From Campanula takesimana (lineage: Eukaryota; Streptophyta; Magnoliopsida; Asterales; Campanulaceae): a DNA stretch of 64,000 bases. Shown one piece after another: positions 1-11,784 of the stretch. The stretch lies in NCBI GenBank assembly GCA_026119855.1, contig JAOWBW010000429.1, positions 434,001 to 498,000 of the forward strand, written 5' to 3'. Both the position numbers and the translations under genes were made by a program. Each line of letters starts with the position of its first letter. Position 1 is the stretch's first letter. Under the pieces are notes generated by a model, which saw only the letters and a list, made by a program, of their open reading frames with translations, did not search any database and was not told the DNA's origin.

Positions 1-3000
1 GCATGGTCTCGCTCAAAGGGCTCAAGAGTAACTTGCTCCATCGGTTTGAATTGCTCTGCTTGTAGCTTCTTCACTTCTGAAGCAAATACTGCCTCCGCAG
101 GGACTGTTGAATCTATGCAATTTGCCTAGACAACGTTTCAAGCAGATTTTACGACATCAGCAATTTTTTTTTAAAAAAAAATTAAACTGGTTCGCTTTGT
201 AACAGTTCTTACTTGGAAACTAAGTTACTTTAAGCACAAGAATCAATTAAAATTGTTTACATATATATATATACCTTGATCGATATAACAAAGTATCCAC
301 CAGATTTCAAGAAATATGATGCATTTAGAGCTAAAATTCTTGCCTGCAAAAACAATGGCAAACGGAAACAAAAGTTTGGTCACGGCAGAACAGAATCACC
401 ACCACAACCACGGTTTTTAACAAAAATGTGAAAAGGTATTATGCATATTTGTTAGAAATCAAATGGGGGTTTGAAGAAAGTCGGGAATCTAAAATACAGT
501 ATATCATATCAATGAGTAAACTTACCACACAGCTGCTATAGACAAATGAGCCAAGTATATTGAAAACCAGCTAATGAATTCTTCTAGTACTGTGTCAGAT
601 AACTCGGTTTTACATCACTCAAGAAGTCTTGAAGGGGAATCCGAGAAACTCATCATCCAGTTAATAAAATTGAACAAATCTTGTTTTAGATAAGATAAAT
701 ACCATACAAGATAAATTATAGAAACAGGACCAAGAAAACACACACGGAAAAATATACTTAACTAGCATTACAACTACATGAATTATAATTCAGATGAGAA
801 AGAGCACTAAAACAACTAAGAATATGTGCATCAGAAACTCGGTTTTGCATCACTCGTGATGTCTTGAAGGGGAATCCGAGTAAATCATCATATGCTTAAT
901 TATTGCATATAAATTACTAGTCAAAGTGAAACAAACTAAATTCCTAGACTCTGAGAAAATAAGTAGAAATTAATGGAAAATTAAAAAATCTGAACAAAAG
1001 CAGCCAAAAGATCTGAATCAGTGAATCAAAAAAATAAAATGAGATTGAAGATGACAAGACAAGACAAAATACATAAGAAAAATAAAATACAAAAAATTAG
1101 AGAATGCTTTAGAAAATCAAGAACCGTTGATAAACATGTAAAATAATAAGAAAGTCAATCAGCCAACACTGCAGTAGAACTGTCTCACACTGATCATAAC
1201 TAGAAAAGTCAATAACGAAAAGAAAAGAAAAAAAGTAAACCAAGCGACGCTACAGCAAAACTGGTAAACCAAAGGAATGCAAAAGAAAACAATACAAGTG
1301 AGAAAAAGGTACAAAAAAGATTAGGAAAAGCACCATAAGTAAAAGTAAACATTCATGAGCCAAGCACCCACCCCTCCCACACCAAATAAAGGAACCATGA
1401 GGGTCTTAAAATTCAGCAGAGAAATTATACAAAAAGCAAACCTGATCAGGCTGAGCAACATCGGAAAATATCACATCCACCATACCAACAAGCATCCTGT
1501 ACTTGGCAGGATGTCTAGCATCTTCAATAATAGGAATAACATTTGTTCGCTTTTTGGCCATGTTAACCAAGTCCCTGCCACTTCTGTGAGAGAACTCTAC
1601 AGCATAGACAACTCCGGTCTACAACCAACAGGCATTTACTTGATCTTAGTCGTTAGAACATGAATATCAGACAGAAACAAGTACTAGTGAAAATAGAAAA
1701 CAACTTACGGGGCCAACAAGGTCAGACACGTGAGAAACTGTGGTTCCTGAAGCAGCTCCAAGATAGAGGACCTTGGACCCAGGTTTCTACACCAAATTAC
1801 AAGAGCAAATAAGAAAAGGAAACTCTATAAATGAAACAGGACAATATACAAACTCACCATCCAAATGTTGTCAACTCCACCAAGAACAGCAGCTGCTAAT
1901 TTAGAACGGAAAGGGTTCCACACTCTATATTCAATCTTAGTTCCATCTTCATTCTAAAGAAAGAAAATGATAGGTTAAAATCATATGTATTGAGCTTAAG
2001 AGATTGAAGAAACACCCCATATATAATGAAAGGAAACAAGTAATTCATGACTTGTAGCTGAAATCTCTCAAAAATCAACAAAACGAGGTATCTAGACACC
2101 TATGGGGTCTAACCCAAAACTAATTGAGTCCCTAATGACCAGATTTTCATGTATACAAGTAAGATCTGTATAGACTGATTAGAAGTTAACATTTAAGGAG
2201 AATTGGTTTAGAAAGAAATTGCTATTTCAACAGCATTCCAATGTTATTCACCCTTGTACATGAAAGGAAAATCAACATGGAAAGACTCTCGGAATGGTTA
2301 CTTTCAAGGTGAAATTTTGAATTTCAAATGAATAGGCTAAGAAAAAACAGTAAAAATCTCGGATTGAATAAATAAGGATGCCTCATAACATTAAGTAACT
2401 AAGACAAGAACAACGTAAATCGCAGGTTGTTAAGGAAAACAGAAGTTCTACAGGCAAAAAAGAGAGTTCAATGTAAACAGTAAGATGAAATCAGTAAAAA
2501 TACCAACCAAAAAATATAATTGCATCTCCTCAGTAAACAACTAAATGCAAAAATGTACTACTAGCAAAGAGCAATCAAAATCAAAAAATGGAAAGTCAAG
2601 TAATCAAACACGATGCACATATATATTGAATTGAATCAGTATTTAAACACGAATTCACCTGAACAGAGATTCTTTTCTCATTGTAGACAGCCTCTCCTGG
2701 CACCATGTTCCTAGTACAAAGCGCATCTTCTTTGCCTTTAGCAATAAACACTCCGTCATGTCTATGAGGCTCGATCACAACCTTGCTCCCTCCTTTCATT
2801 CCGCCACCGCCACGTCCACGACCACGGCCGCCGCCGCCGCGGCCACGGTCACCACCTCTTCCTCCTCGACCACCACCGCGACTCATTCTATCACCATCAC
2901 TCCTTCCACCGAATCCTCCTCGGCCTCTTCCCCTTCCACCATCGCTCCGGCCTCCCCTGAATCCGCCGCTTCCACCACGACCTGCAATTAAACAATCAAT

Positions 3001-3082
3001 CAAGTAAATTAAGTAAATACAGTAGAAACGTTACTAGGGTATTTGATTAAAGCTCGTATTAACCTCTCCCTGGAGTTCTCAT
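1..3082 (-). CDS. FIB: Fibrillarin, rRNA 2'-O-methyltransferase (3' end off window)
   Basis: Fibrillarin is the methyltransferase of nucleolar box C/D snoRNPs and methylates rRNA at guide-selected sites. Exons read on the minus strand: 3082-3064, 2981-2659, 1953-1858, 1786-1709, 1618-1442, 343-275, 125-1; every intron is GT..AG and the frame stays open through all joins. Exon 1 gives MRTPGRG. Exon 2 is the glycine/arginine-rich (GAR) domain, then GGSKVVIEPHRH and the N-terminal fold up to ISVQ. Exon 4 holds the SAM-binding stretch KVLYLGAASGTTVSHVSD; exon 5 has VYAVEFSHRSGRDL, IIEDARHP and DVIFSDVAQPDQ. Exon 6 is ARILALNASYFLKSGG. Exon 7 reaches ERDHA, so about 20 C-terminal residues are missing. 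The start was chosen because MRTPGRG is the usual plant N-terminus and precedes a donor site. No break is visible. Identification is close to certain. Confidence 0.97.
590..660 (-). ncRNA. Intronic box C/D snoRNA, U60f-like, copy 2
   Basis: It lies in fibrillarin intron 5 (1441-344), on the same strand. Box C is ATGATGA (656-650) and box D is CTGA (598-595), with a short CTG/CAG terminal stem. A C'-like TGATG sits mid-way. The guide-like segment TCGGATTCCCCTT is antisense to the conserved 25S rRNA stretch AAGGGGAATCCGA. Arabidopsis fibrillarin genes are known to host the U60f C/D snoRNA in intron 5, so position and structure agree. D' is degenerate. Assignment to U60f is by context and structure, not by alignment. 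Confidence 0.85.
827..896 (-). ncRNA. Intronic box C/D snoRNA, U60f-like, copy 1
   Basis: This is a second copy in the same fibrillarin intron, about 170 nt upstream of the other in the transcript. Box C is ATGATGA (891-885), box D is CTGA (834-831), and GCA/TGC forms the terminal stem. It shares the segment CTCGGATTCCCCTTCAAGAC and the block AAAACCGAGTT before box D with the other copy, whereas the sequence between them differs. Selection on the snoRNA parts is the simplest reading. Confidence 0.85.
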
Positions 3083-3200
3083 GTTTTGCTATGAAGATGA
3101 AGGCGGAAATTTTTAGCTAGGGTTTGAGTGATGAGGAGAGTGAAGCGGGTTTCGTTGTTTTATAAGGGTCGTCAAATTAGGGTTTAGAGTTTTGCTTGAC
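3083..3200 (-). promoter_or_regulatory. Fibrillarin core promoter and 5' UTR with two telo-boxes
   Basis: On the minus strand a TATA box (TATAAAA, 3164-3158) lies 76 nt upstream of the ATG. Two telo-box motifs (AAACCCTA) flank it at 3185-3178 and 3125-3118. Telo-boxes are typical of plant ribosomal-protein and nucleolar-protein promoters. The MITE at 3206 begins about 40 bp upstream of the TATA box, so the proximal promoter is very short or partly supplied by the MITE. Confidence 0.7.
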
Positions 3201-3205
3201 CATAA

Positions 3206-3883
3206 GACCATCTACAATGGTTTCACACAAAGAACCCATTCAACACTCACTTTATCATTCCACATCAGCTTCTCTCTCATCCAACTCATCCATTCAACAC
3301 TCATTCAACAAAACACCCTACAATGGTTTGTTTAATCCCCCATTCAACACTTTTCCCACTCATCATCCTATACCCCACCACTTAAAATTTAATTTTTATT
3401 TTTTATTTTTATGATTAGTGTTGAAATAGTTATTATTGGGATCCATTTCAAGAAAAAAGATGGGTTTTTTTTTTGTCGAAATACAACGAAACTTACGTCA
3501 ATTTAAAGAGAATTTTTTTTTATAGGAATTTTGGTGTAAAAAAAAAATAATAAAAACATTTTCTGTAAAATAATTGAGCTCAAATAATTGGGATAAAAGA
3601 AAATAATTCATCAGCCAATCAAGAGCCAACACGTGGCGACACCACAAAAAACCAAAAAAAAAAAGGCTGACTGCTTTTGGCTACACGCCAGCCACTCCAT
3701 GTCGGCGAATCCAAGCGCGCCACGTGTCCAGTACCCTCCGACCATTCTGCATTCACACTTGTTGAATGGATTCAACAAACCCATTCACACAAAACCCATT
3801 AAACCACCATTGGAGCAATTAAACACCATTTCTTTTGTGAATTGCCATTCAACACCCATTTTTTCTTGCCATTGTAGATGGTC
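3206..3883. mobile_element. PIF/Harbinger (Tourist-like) MITE
   Basis: It has a perfect 15-bp terminal inverted repeat, GACCATCTACAATGG at 3206-3220 and its complement at 3869-3883. The 3-bp target duplication TAA (3203-3205 and 3884-3886) is the PIF/Harbinger signature. Subterminal copies of CCATT and CAACAC occur in both arms. There is no transposase. It sits directly upstream of fibrillarin. Confidence 0.88.
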
Positions 3884-4007
3884 TAAGGACGATTTTTACT
3901 GTTTTTCAAAAAAAATTTAGCTAATGACACCAATAAACCTTTGACTTCGATGTTTTAGATTTTTAGTCCTCTTATTAAGTTATTATAGAATTCATCCTCC
4001 ATTGCTT

Positions 4008-5499
4008 GGGATGGCAATTTATCCGAACCCGATCCGTATCCGGGACAATCCGCTCCGCAACGGTGCGGGTTTGGTAATAATTTTTCATAACCCGGCGGGT
4101 TAAGGGGCGGGTTTGGTAGCACACTCCAACCCGCGGGGCCCCCGTATGCGCAAATATGCTACTTATTTACTATTATGCCCCTAAACCCTTCACTTATTAC
4201 CTTATTTCCTTCATACTATATAATACCCCATATATGCAAGTATGCTACCTATTTACTTTTATGAAATAGTTGGTCTCCAATTTGAGTTTTCTAGTTAAAA
4301 GTTATACAAGCTTGGCTAAAACAAAAAAGAATGCTTTTGTTGAATGACAAAAACTTGTGTGCACACATGCATGATCCGTCTCATCCATGAGACGGGTTGG
4401 TTTTTGACCCGCCCTCCCGACCCACGAACCGGCTACAGGACCCAGGGGTCGAACCTGCCACGTGACAGCCTCTCATAAGCCCCAAAAAAAAAAAAAAAAA
4501 AAATTGTTTTTTTTTTAAATTTTTATATATATATATTTTTTTTTTGGTTTTTTTCGGTTTGTCAAAAGTAATAGTTACTATAACTTAATATAATTATTGT
4601 ATTCATATAAAGTAACAGTTTGTATACATAAAAGTAATACATATATACAGAAAAGTAATAGTGTTTTTTTCTATGTTTTCTTCGTTTGCCAAAAGTAATA
4701 CTTATTACAACTAAAATGTAACGAACGTGTTACTTATATGTAATAATGTTTATACATAATTGTAACACATATGTATAGAAAAAGTAATAATTCAACCATT
4801 TACATTTTTAGAACTAAAAACACTTGATTAGTGTTACATGTAAAAGTATTACATTATCTATAGAAATATGTTATAATTTCTTTTATTAAAGTGTTACATT
4901 TACTTGTACAAACAATTACATTCATATATGAGTTGTTACTTTTCAAATGTTACTTTCTTTCAAAAAATTAAATCAAAATACACAATATTTTACAATTTTT
5001 CAAAAGCATTATTACATTTCAGTATAAATGATAATTACATTTAGATATTGTTTGGGTTACATGTAATTATAGTTAGTATTACATTTGAAAAAATGGGTAA
5101 AACTTGCTTTTGTTTTTGTAAAACGGGTGTTACGTTTACTTATGAATAATGTTACTTTATATGTATACAGTCATTACATTAAGTTACAGTAACTATTACT
5201 TTTGGTGAACGGTTGAAAAGCCGAAAAAATAATATAAAAACTAAAAAAAAAAAAAAAAGGACCTCTGGGAGGCTGCCACGTGGCGGGTCATGCCCCATGG
5301 GTCATGGGTCGACCCGTCTCATGCATGAGACGGATCCCCTTGTTCTCATTGGAGACCACCTCTTGTTGAATACGGGGCGGGGCGGATACGGGCTTAACAC
5401 TCTACGGGGCGGGGCGGGTTTGGTGCAAAGAGTGTTTACTGCGGGGCGGGTTTGGTATTGAGTGAACCCGCTCCGTATCCGATCCGTTGCCATCCATTT
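4008..5499. mobile_element. hAT-like element with GGATGGCAA termini (outer)
   Basis: Left arm 4008-4160 starts TTGGGATGGCAATTTATCCG; right arm about 5365-5499 is its inverse and ends TTGCCATCCA. Both arms are rich in GGGGCGGGT-type motifs. The same family occurs at 36646-37101, where an 8-bp target duplication supports hAT, and as a fragment at 33246-33598. No clear target duplication is seen here. A second element (4372-5338) is nested within it. Confidence 0.65.
4372..5338. mobile_element. Nested foldback element with palindromic ends
   Basis: The ends are inverted repeats beginning GATCCGTCTCATCCATGAGA, and each end is itself a near-perfect palindrome (CCGTCTCAT/ATGAGACGG). Inner blocks around GCCACGTG (4457 and 5275) are also inverted. 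The core is AT-rich with many short GTAATA/GTTAC words and has no ORF. Superfamily not determined; no convincing target duplication. Confidence 0.55.
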
Positions 5500-5980
5500 G
5501 CCATTCGACGTTTTTACTTGAACATTGCTTAAGCTTTGTTTTACCATTTTTTACTCTTTTAGTATTTTTATACTTATATTGTACTTTAGATACGCACTTA
5601 TGAATCTCACCTGCCAAAAAATTTAAAATACGATAAAAATGTTGGTTTTCATTAAACTTTAGAAAATAAGTGCATATTTAAAGTATAATAAATAAAAACG
5701 CTAAAAAACAAAAATCAGTCTAACTATGAGAATTAAAAATGTCGATAAGCCTCCGCTGTATATGTGAATACAAATTTACTAAAAAATTGTGTTTATTAAC
5801 TTGGTAGTTTTACAACATAGTGTACCCATTTTAAAATAATTATCACTTTTAAATTAAAAATAACTAAAATCTAGTATGATCTTACTAACACTAAGGTTTA
5901 AATTAATGGTAATCCATTTAACTTTTAATACTTTTAATCAATAGTGAAGTATGAATATATTTAACTTGCAAATTCATAGA
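5500..5980. other. AT-rich intergenic DNA, nothing recognised
   Basis: No long ORF, RNA gene or repeat structure that I can support. Confidence 0.6.
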
Positions 5981-5989
5981 TTATGTATT

Positions 5990-6807
5990 GGGCAAATTGT
6001 AATTTAGTTAGCTTTGCAGTTTGAATCCCAAAATTGTAAATTTTGCTACCCGACTCCAATTTTGGCATTTTGTTACAAATTGGTAAAAAAAAATGACGAA
6101 ATATTAGTTTTTTGAAGAAAAAAGAGTTATGTGTCATTCACATGACTTTTTAGGGGTATATCTGTCATTTCTCTATGAGCATAGATAATACATTTGCCGT
6201 CAATCACGATCCCTTCATCAACTCGTACTACATCTCACTAATTCTGATTTCTTCATCTAGCGTACATACATGCGATTGGGGACGGGTTAATGCAAGATAA
6301 AGAGATTGGATAAAGTCGAGAAAAAAGAGATTTGAATGGAATTCTTCTTCAATTCGACAACGTTTCAGTCAGACAGTTAATCAATTTGATGGTTGGACAT
6401 ACTCAAGTCGAAATGGACGACGAAGGGATGAGCTTCGTTGGGGTCTTGGGTTTAAAAATGGTTTTGACGAAGGAAGGCGTAGAATAAAGAATGAGAAAAG
6501 GAAGTATAGGAGGTGGTGTCAAAGGGTATGGGAATGGGTATGTGTAAATTATGAAAAAAAGTGAACAGTTTCTAGTAGAGACCATAATACACTTCAATGT
6601 GCGGAAAAAAGCCCCCCTACAACCATAGTGTACCCCTAAACAAGTCATGTGACTCTATGTGACTCATTTTCCGTCGAAAATAATAATTAATTCTTTAGTT
6701 TATATATCAATATGCTAACACACAGGAGTTGGATTGCAAAATTTACAATCTTGATAACCAAATTGCAGGAGTGGTACAAACTCGGGTAACTGAATTGTCA
6801 TTTGCCC
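5990..6807. mobile_element. MULE-type MITE with 9-bp target duplication
   Basis: Ends are GGGCAAATTGTAATTTAGTT and the inverse, ending TTTGCCC. The flanks TTATGTATT (5981-5989) and TAATGTATT (6808-6816) form a 9-bp duplication with one mismatch, as expected for Mutator-like elements. The inner sequence has no transposase. Confidence 0.8.
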
Positions 6808-6816
6808 TAATGTATT

Positions 6817-7586
6817 GAACGACTTACTACAAAATTCAAATCAAACCAGACGGACTACACTAATCGGAAGAACGATCAAATTACTCACTGCAACATTTAG
6901 ATAGTAATTCTTAACATGAAGATTGTCATGTAGACGATCAATCCTTGATAAACACCAACCTCACCATCCGCGCAATGTTTTATGAGTTTAAATGAAAGCT
7001 AAAATTATAAGCAAACAAAGTTTTACAAAAAGAAAAAAAAAACTTTTACTGTAATAACAATTTCAAGTTCAGTTTGATTTGTAAGTGGCAAAGTAATTAC
7101 CATATGAGTGATCAAATTACTCGGCTCGAATGTTACACTACCCAAGCCTTACTCGTGACCCAATGAGGGCCTCTGATAAACTTAGAGTCTCTCCATCTTC
7201 CACACGTAATATACTTGGAATACATCAATTTAGATGCGATAGACGTTTCCACCTTATCACAAATGATTATACCTAGCATCGTCTGAATGCGATCGTTAAG
7301 AATGAAGCATTGAAATTGCGTTGAGGCAACCTCAAACACCCAAACATGGACCAAATTGTCATTAAACGCCTTTAAAAACAATGACTTGTGACACCAAAAT
7401 TATTATCCCGTTATAACTTGGGACTATCTGACACCCACAAACTCCATTTGTTTGAGAATGTGTAGACACCCCATTTTGAACATACATTTATGATTACACT
7501 GCTCTCATATCTCGCCTTCGTGTTTAATGAAGACTCATTAGTTTCGTCATTCTTCGTTAAGTTTATGACTAACTTCGTTAGTTTTG
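6817..7586. other. Intergenic DNA without recognised feature
   Basis: Reading frames here have no recognisable domain. Around 7530-7580 there are short TTCGTTA repeats. Nothing else supported. Confidence 0.5.
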
Positions 7587-9302
7587 GACTTAACTAACTA
7601 ACTAACGGACATTCTAGAGTGGAAAAAAAAACCCAGCCAAACTGTGATGCTTTACTATTACAAGACAACTCTCCGAGATTTCGAGTCTAATTCACTTTCT
7701 TTATTTCTTTCAATCTCTTTCGTGGTTGGTGAGGTCTTTAGGTACTCCATATGAATTACCTTGTATCGAATCCCTGTGATGGATCGGTTTATACATGTAT
7801 TATCTCTACATTTTCATACTACTTATTGACTTTTTAATGTAATCTAGAATAGTTTTGATGTAATTTTGGTCTATTTGTGTTTGAGGAACTTTGTGAGATT
7901 ATGTGTGTTTTGAGACACTTTTTAGTGTAATGTTAATGTATTGCAAAGTTTTAGAGATTTAAAGTGTTGAAGACCAAGAATTGCTCGAGTCGAAGTCAAA
8001 GTCAAAGGTCAACAGTGGTCAACCTAGTCAAGGAAGTGAAGAAAAGAAGAAAAATGAAGAAATACAACTCCAGGCACTTGGGCGGTCGCCCACTTCATAT
8101 ATGGGCGGTCACCCACTCTTGTTTAAAGGCGGATCAACTAACCGATGCTTTGGGCGGTCACCCACACCAGTTCTGGGCGGTCGCCCACTCCTCCGCACTG
8201 ATTTTCGGGATTCCTCTCCAAAGCGGGTTTTTACCCTATTTTCCTTATTTTTTGGCCCTAGTTTCTCTCTAGTATATATATTAGACTACGGCCTTTAGTT
8301 TTTGGGAATGCTTTATTTCTAGGTTTTGAAGATTGTAACAAGATTGAAGGTTTTATTTACTCAAGCGTAATATCCAGGTTTATGAATTTTAATTCTTTTC
8401 TTGTGATAATCATTATGAGTATGATTAGCTAATTCTCTTGAAATTTGCGGATTGGTAGTAACAATACATGATCTTTATGCTATAGTTCTTAATTCATAAT
8501 TTAATATTATTCTAGAGTGGTAAAATATTCGAAATTCTTTATAGGGTTTCAGATTTATGTTAAGTTACTTTTGGCCCTAGAATTTGTGGGTATTTATTGC
8601 TACAGTAACTCGGGCATTAATACATTGACCATTGTTTTACCTCTTAGATCCAATTGAGGACGTAACTGAAATCAAACGGATCTAGGTTCATATATTCTTT
8701 TGATCTTCATGAATTCTTTGATTATTATATATACGTAACTGGAAGTGTAATAAAAGAAGAATATTTGAGTTGCAAATCGCACACCAAACCGTCCCAACTC
8801 TTGATTTTGTGAATGAACCATAGAATGATATTGATGTCTTTATTAGTAAAAATAGCATAAAGTGAATGTATTGTGAAACCCAATCCGTGAATCTCGTTGT
8901 CAAATATTGAATTCAATCTTTGCGTTATTTTGCCTATTAATTTAGTTTTCATTGCTTAGTAGTTAAATTTAGTTTAAATAATCAAATCAAAACCCCCCTT
9001 GGTTACTTCTACATAAATTAAATCATATGGTTCGACCCTTATTTTTGTATACTGCTGCTTTGGCACTTGTACACTTGCTAGGTTTTTATTACAGTGGAAT
9101 TTTTCTCATCACCCAGCAGCCACATTGTACTTCTAAGTATGTTTAGCCATCTTTTTTTCAAAGTCTTACCTCAATGATAATAACTAATGTCTTTCTTGAA
9201 TTCTTTTGATCATCACTCTATTTCTCGAAACCTTGATCACCACTTTAATTATCATAAGTGGTTTTGAAACCTTGATCACAAACCGCTTTACTATTATTTA
9301 TC
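7587..9302 (+). repeat. Local tandem duplication, copy 1 (split by solo LTR)
   Basis: The blocks 7587-7776 and 9112-9302 match 10816-11001 and 11002-11185 nearly base for base. In copy 1 the two halves are parted by the 7777-9111 solo LTR; in copy 2 they are contiguous. I see no coding capacity in the unit. Confidence 0.8.
7777..9111 (+). mobile_element. Solo LTR, 1,335 bp, probably Gypsy
   Basis: It begins TGATG and ends CATCA, an inverted terminal repeat of the TG..CA type. Flanks CCCTG (7772-7776) and CCCAG (9112-9116) are a 5-bp duplication with one mismatch, and 10997-11001 is the empty site CCCTG. A TATA box (GTATATATATTA, about 8271) follows four copies of GGGCGGTCRCCCAC (8093-8195). 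The 3' end resembles LTR ends of Athila/Tat Gypsy elements (TTCGACCCT, TACACTTGC); lineage is inferred. Confidence 0.8.
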
Positions 9303-9303
9303 A

Positions 9304-10610
9304 CTAGTAAAGAGCCCGTGCTTTGCCCGGTAGAACTTTACTGATATTATTCTACAGAAGGTGATTAATTTTTTATATAGTAATCATCATTTTAAATATA
9401 ATGTTAGCTAGTAATAATAATCTTATTTGTATAGAAAATTGAATATTTACCAATATAGTAACAATTATGAGAAACTAATATTTTATTATTGCTTAAAATA
9501 TTCCAATGTATTAGTAAAATAATGTTTTTAATTATAATTTATTATAATAGTATCTATTTTTAGATTGTAAATGTAATAGTTATAATATATAGTAACTGTT
9601 CTAGTTAACTAATATTATTATTGAAAATATTGAGAAAAACTTGTTTTACTTAGTTTTAGTGTAAAACTTGTTTCCATTTCTTAATGTAAACATAATTTCT
9701 TAATGTAAAATAGGTTTTACACATTTGTTAATGTAAAACATGTTTGTCATAAGACTGACTCATATTATTAGATAATAATGAGCTAAATGGTAATAGTACC
9801 TTATAAAGTACTACATCCTTCCTCAAGTGAATGTACATTTGGGATTTAAGGATCATTTTGAAGAAAAATAATAATATTAATAGAAAAATCATAATTATTC
9901 TTATTATTCAAATTTAAAATTTTAGTTTTGTAAAAATATAATGATTTTTTAAAAAAAGTTATGTGAAGGTAAATTTCAAAATATCATTCATTTTGAGAGA
10001 AAACAGAACATTAAATTTGAGACGAAGAGTGTAACTATTATGACTAATATTATTATTAATAATAATTAATTTGTATAGTAACTATTATAATTAATTAATA
10101 CTATTAATTGTAATAATTAATATATATAGTAACTATTATAGTTAACAATTACTATTAATAGTAAAAGTTAACCTATATTGTAACTATTATGATTAACTAA
10201 TACTATTAATAGTAATAGTTAACCTATGTAGTAACTATTATGGCTAACTAATACTATTAATAGTAGTAGTTAACCTATATAGTAACTATTATGGCTAACT
10301 AATACTATTAATAGTAATAGTTAACTTATACAGTAACTATTATTGTTAACTAATACTATTAATAGTAATAGTTAACTTATATAGTAACTATTAATATATT
10401 GTAACTGTTATAATTAACTAATACTATTAATAGCAATAGTTAACCTATATAGTAACTATAATGGTTAACTAATACTATTAATAGTAGTAGTTAACCTATA
10501 TAGTAACTATTATGGTTAACTAATACTATTAATTGTAGTGGTTAACTTATATAGTAACTATTATTGTTAACTAATATTATTAATAGTAATAGTTAACCTA
10601 TATAACAGGT
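9304..10610 (-). mobile_element. Helitron remnant (minus strand) with AT-rich array
   Basis: On the minus strand the 3' terminus is a hairpin (CCGGGC AAA GCACGGG, imperfect), then TCTTTA and CTAG|T, the plant Helitron 3' signature. The body holds a long AT-rich tandem array. No 5' TC terminus was found on the right side, so that end is lost or diverged; the right limit is approximate. Confidence 0.6.
10020..10610. repeat. AT-rich minisatellite
   Basis: About ten tandem units of roughly 55-60 bp, built from ACTAATACTATTAATAGTA and GTTAACCTATATAGTAACTA with small variation. Each unit is partly self-complementary. Related arrays lie inside the Helitrons at 21.9-22.5 and 32.2-34.1 kb. Confidence 0.85.
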
Positions 10611-10815
10611 GCGGACCTAGGTAGTCCCTTTCGGGGCCGCGGCCCCCGTTTGATTTATTTTTATTTTATTTACAAGTGCATTTTTTTTGTAAAAGTTTGG
10701 AGTGTTAATGCAATTTTTTTTCATGACATAAAGTTACTATTTTCAAATAAGCTACTACTCCCTCTGTCCCTAAATGAGTGTTTATTTTTAAATTTTTTTT
10801 TCCCAAAAAGTTTTT

Positions 10816-11185
10816 GACTTAACTAACTAACTGACATTCTAGAGTGGAAAAAAAAAACCCAGCCAAACTGTGATGCTTTTCTATTACAAGACAACTCTCC
10901 GAGATTTCGAGTCTAATTCACTTTCCTTATTTCTTTCAATCTCTTTCATGGTTGGTGAGGTCTTTAGGTACTCCATATGAATTACCTGTATCGAATCCCT
11001 GCCGCCACATTGTACTTCTAAGTACGTTTAGCCATTTTTTTTCAAAGTCTTACCTCAATGATAATAACTAATGTCTTTCTTGAATTCTTTTGTTCATCAC
11101 TCTATTTCTCGAAACCTTGATCACCACTTTAATTATCATAAGTGGTTTTGAATCATTAATCACAAACCGCTTTACTATTATTTAT
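10816..11185 (+). repeat. Local tandem duplication, copy 2 (uninterrupted)
   Basis: This matches 7587-7776 joined to 9112-9302 and keeps the empty site CCCTG at 10997-11001. A truncated Stowaway arm (about 10757-10790) just before it matches the intact Stowaway after it, which supports a tandem duplication that included the MITE. Confidence 0.8.
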
Positions 11186-11366
11186 TATTTTTTCATGATC
11201 ATTTATTGTTTGTAATAAAAAATAAATTTGAATCATATAAAAAATAAATCTATTTTATAAACAATTCAAGAAATGCTTCATTATAAATTGTCATAATTAA
11301 AACATCATTAATGTAATATTAGTTTTTTTTCATGACATAAATTTACTATTTTCAAATAAACTACTA

Positions 11367-11611
11367 CTCCCTCTGTCCCTAAATGAGTGTTTATTTTTCA
11401 GAATATTTTTGTCCCAAAATGAGTGTCCATTTTGATCATAACTTTGTCCCTAAATGTTTTTTTTTTCAATTTTACCGGTCTCTTTATACTTGCAAAAACT
11501 AAATGTTTGTAAAGATGATTACAAGATTGTATATGAATTTTACCATCAAATTGTACAAAAAGTTATGTATCTTAAAATAAAATTTGGACACTCATTTAGA
11601 GACAGAGGTAG
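11367..11611. mobile_element. Stowaway MITE
   Basis: Terminal inverted repeats start CTCCCTCTGTCCCTAAATGA with a diverged inverse at the right. TA target duplications at 11365-11366 and 11612-11613. 245 bp, no ORF; Tc1/Mariner-related. Confidence 0.88.
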
Positions 11612-11784
11612 TACAATAATAAGAAAGTTAGGTTAGAAAGTAGCAGGTGTTTATACAAAACTTGTATCTTAAAAATTGTTTTTTATCTTTATGTTGAATT
11701 TGTCGTTTTGTGAAGCGAATTATAAATTAAAATTTGTATTAAGTAAAATAACTTTTTTGGCACCCATTGAATATAATTCCTGGG

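Noticed and set aside
2758..3007. Open frames on the plus strand
   Set aside because: They are shadows of the GAR-coding exon 2 of fibrillarin on the other strand.
7133..7381. 82-codon minus-strand frame
   Set aside because: No recognisable domain, no promoter or splice context; short enough to be chance.
10020..10610. CRISPR-like array
   Set aside because: Units are contiguous AT-rich tandem repeats without spacers, in a plant nuclear context.
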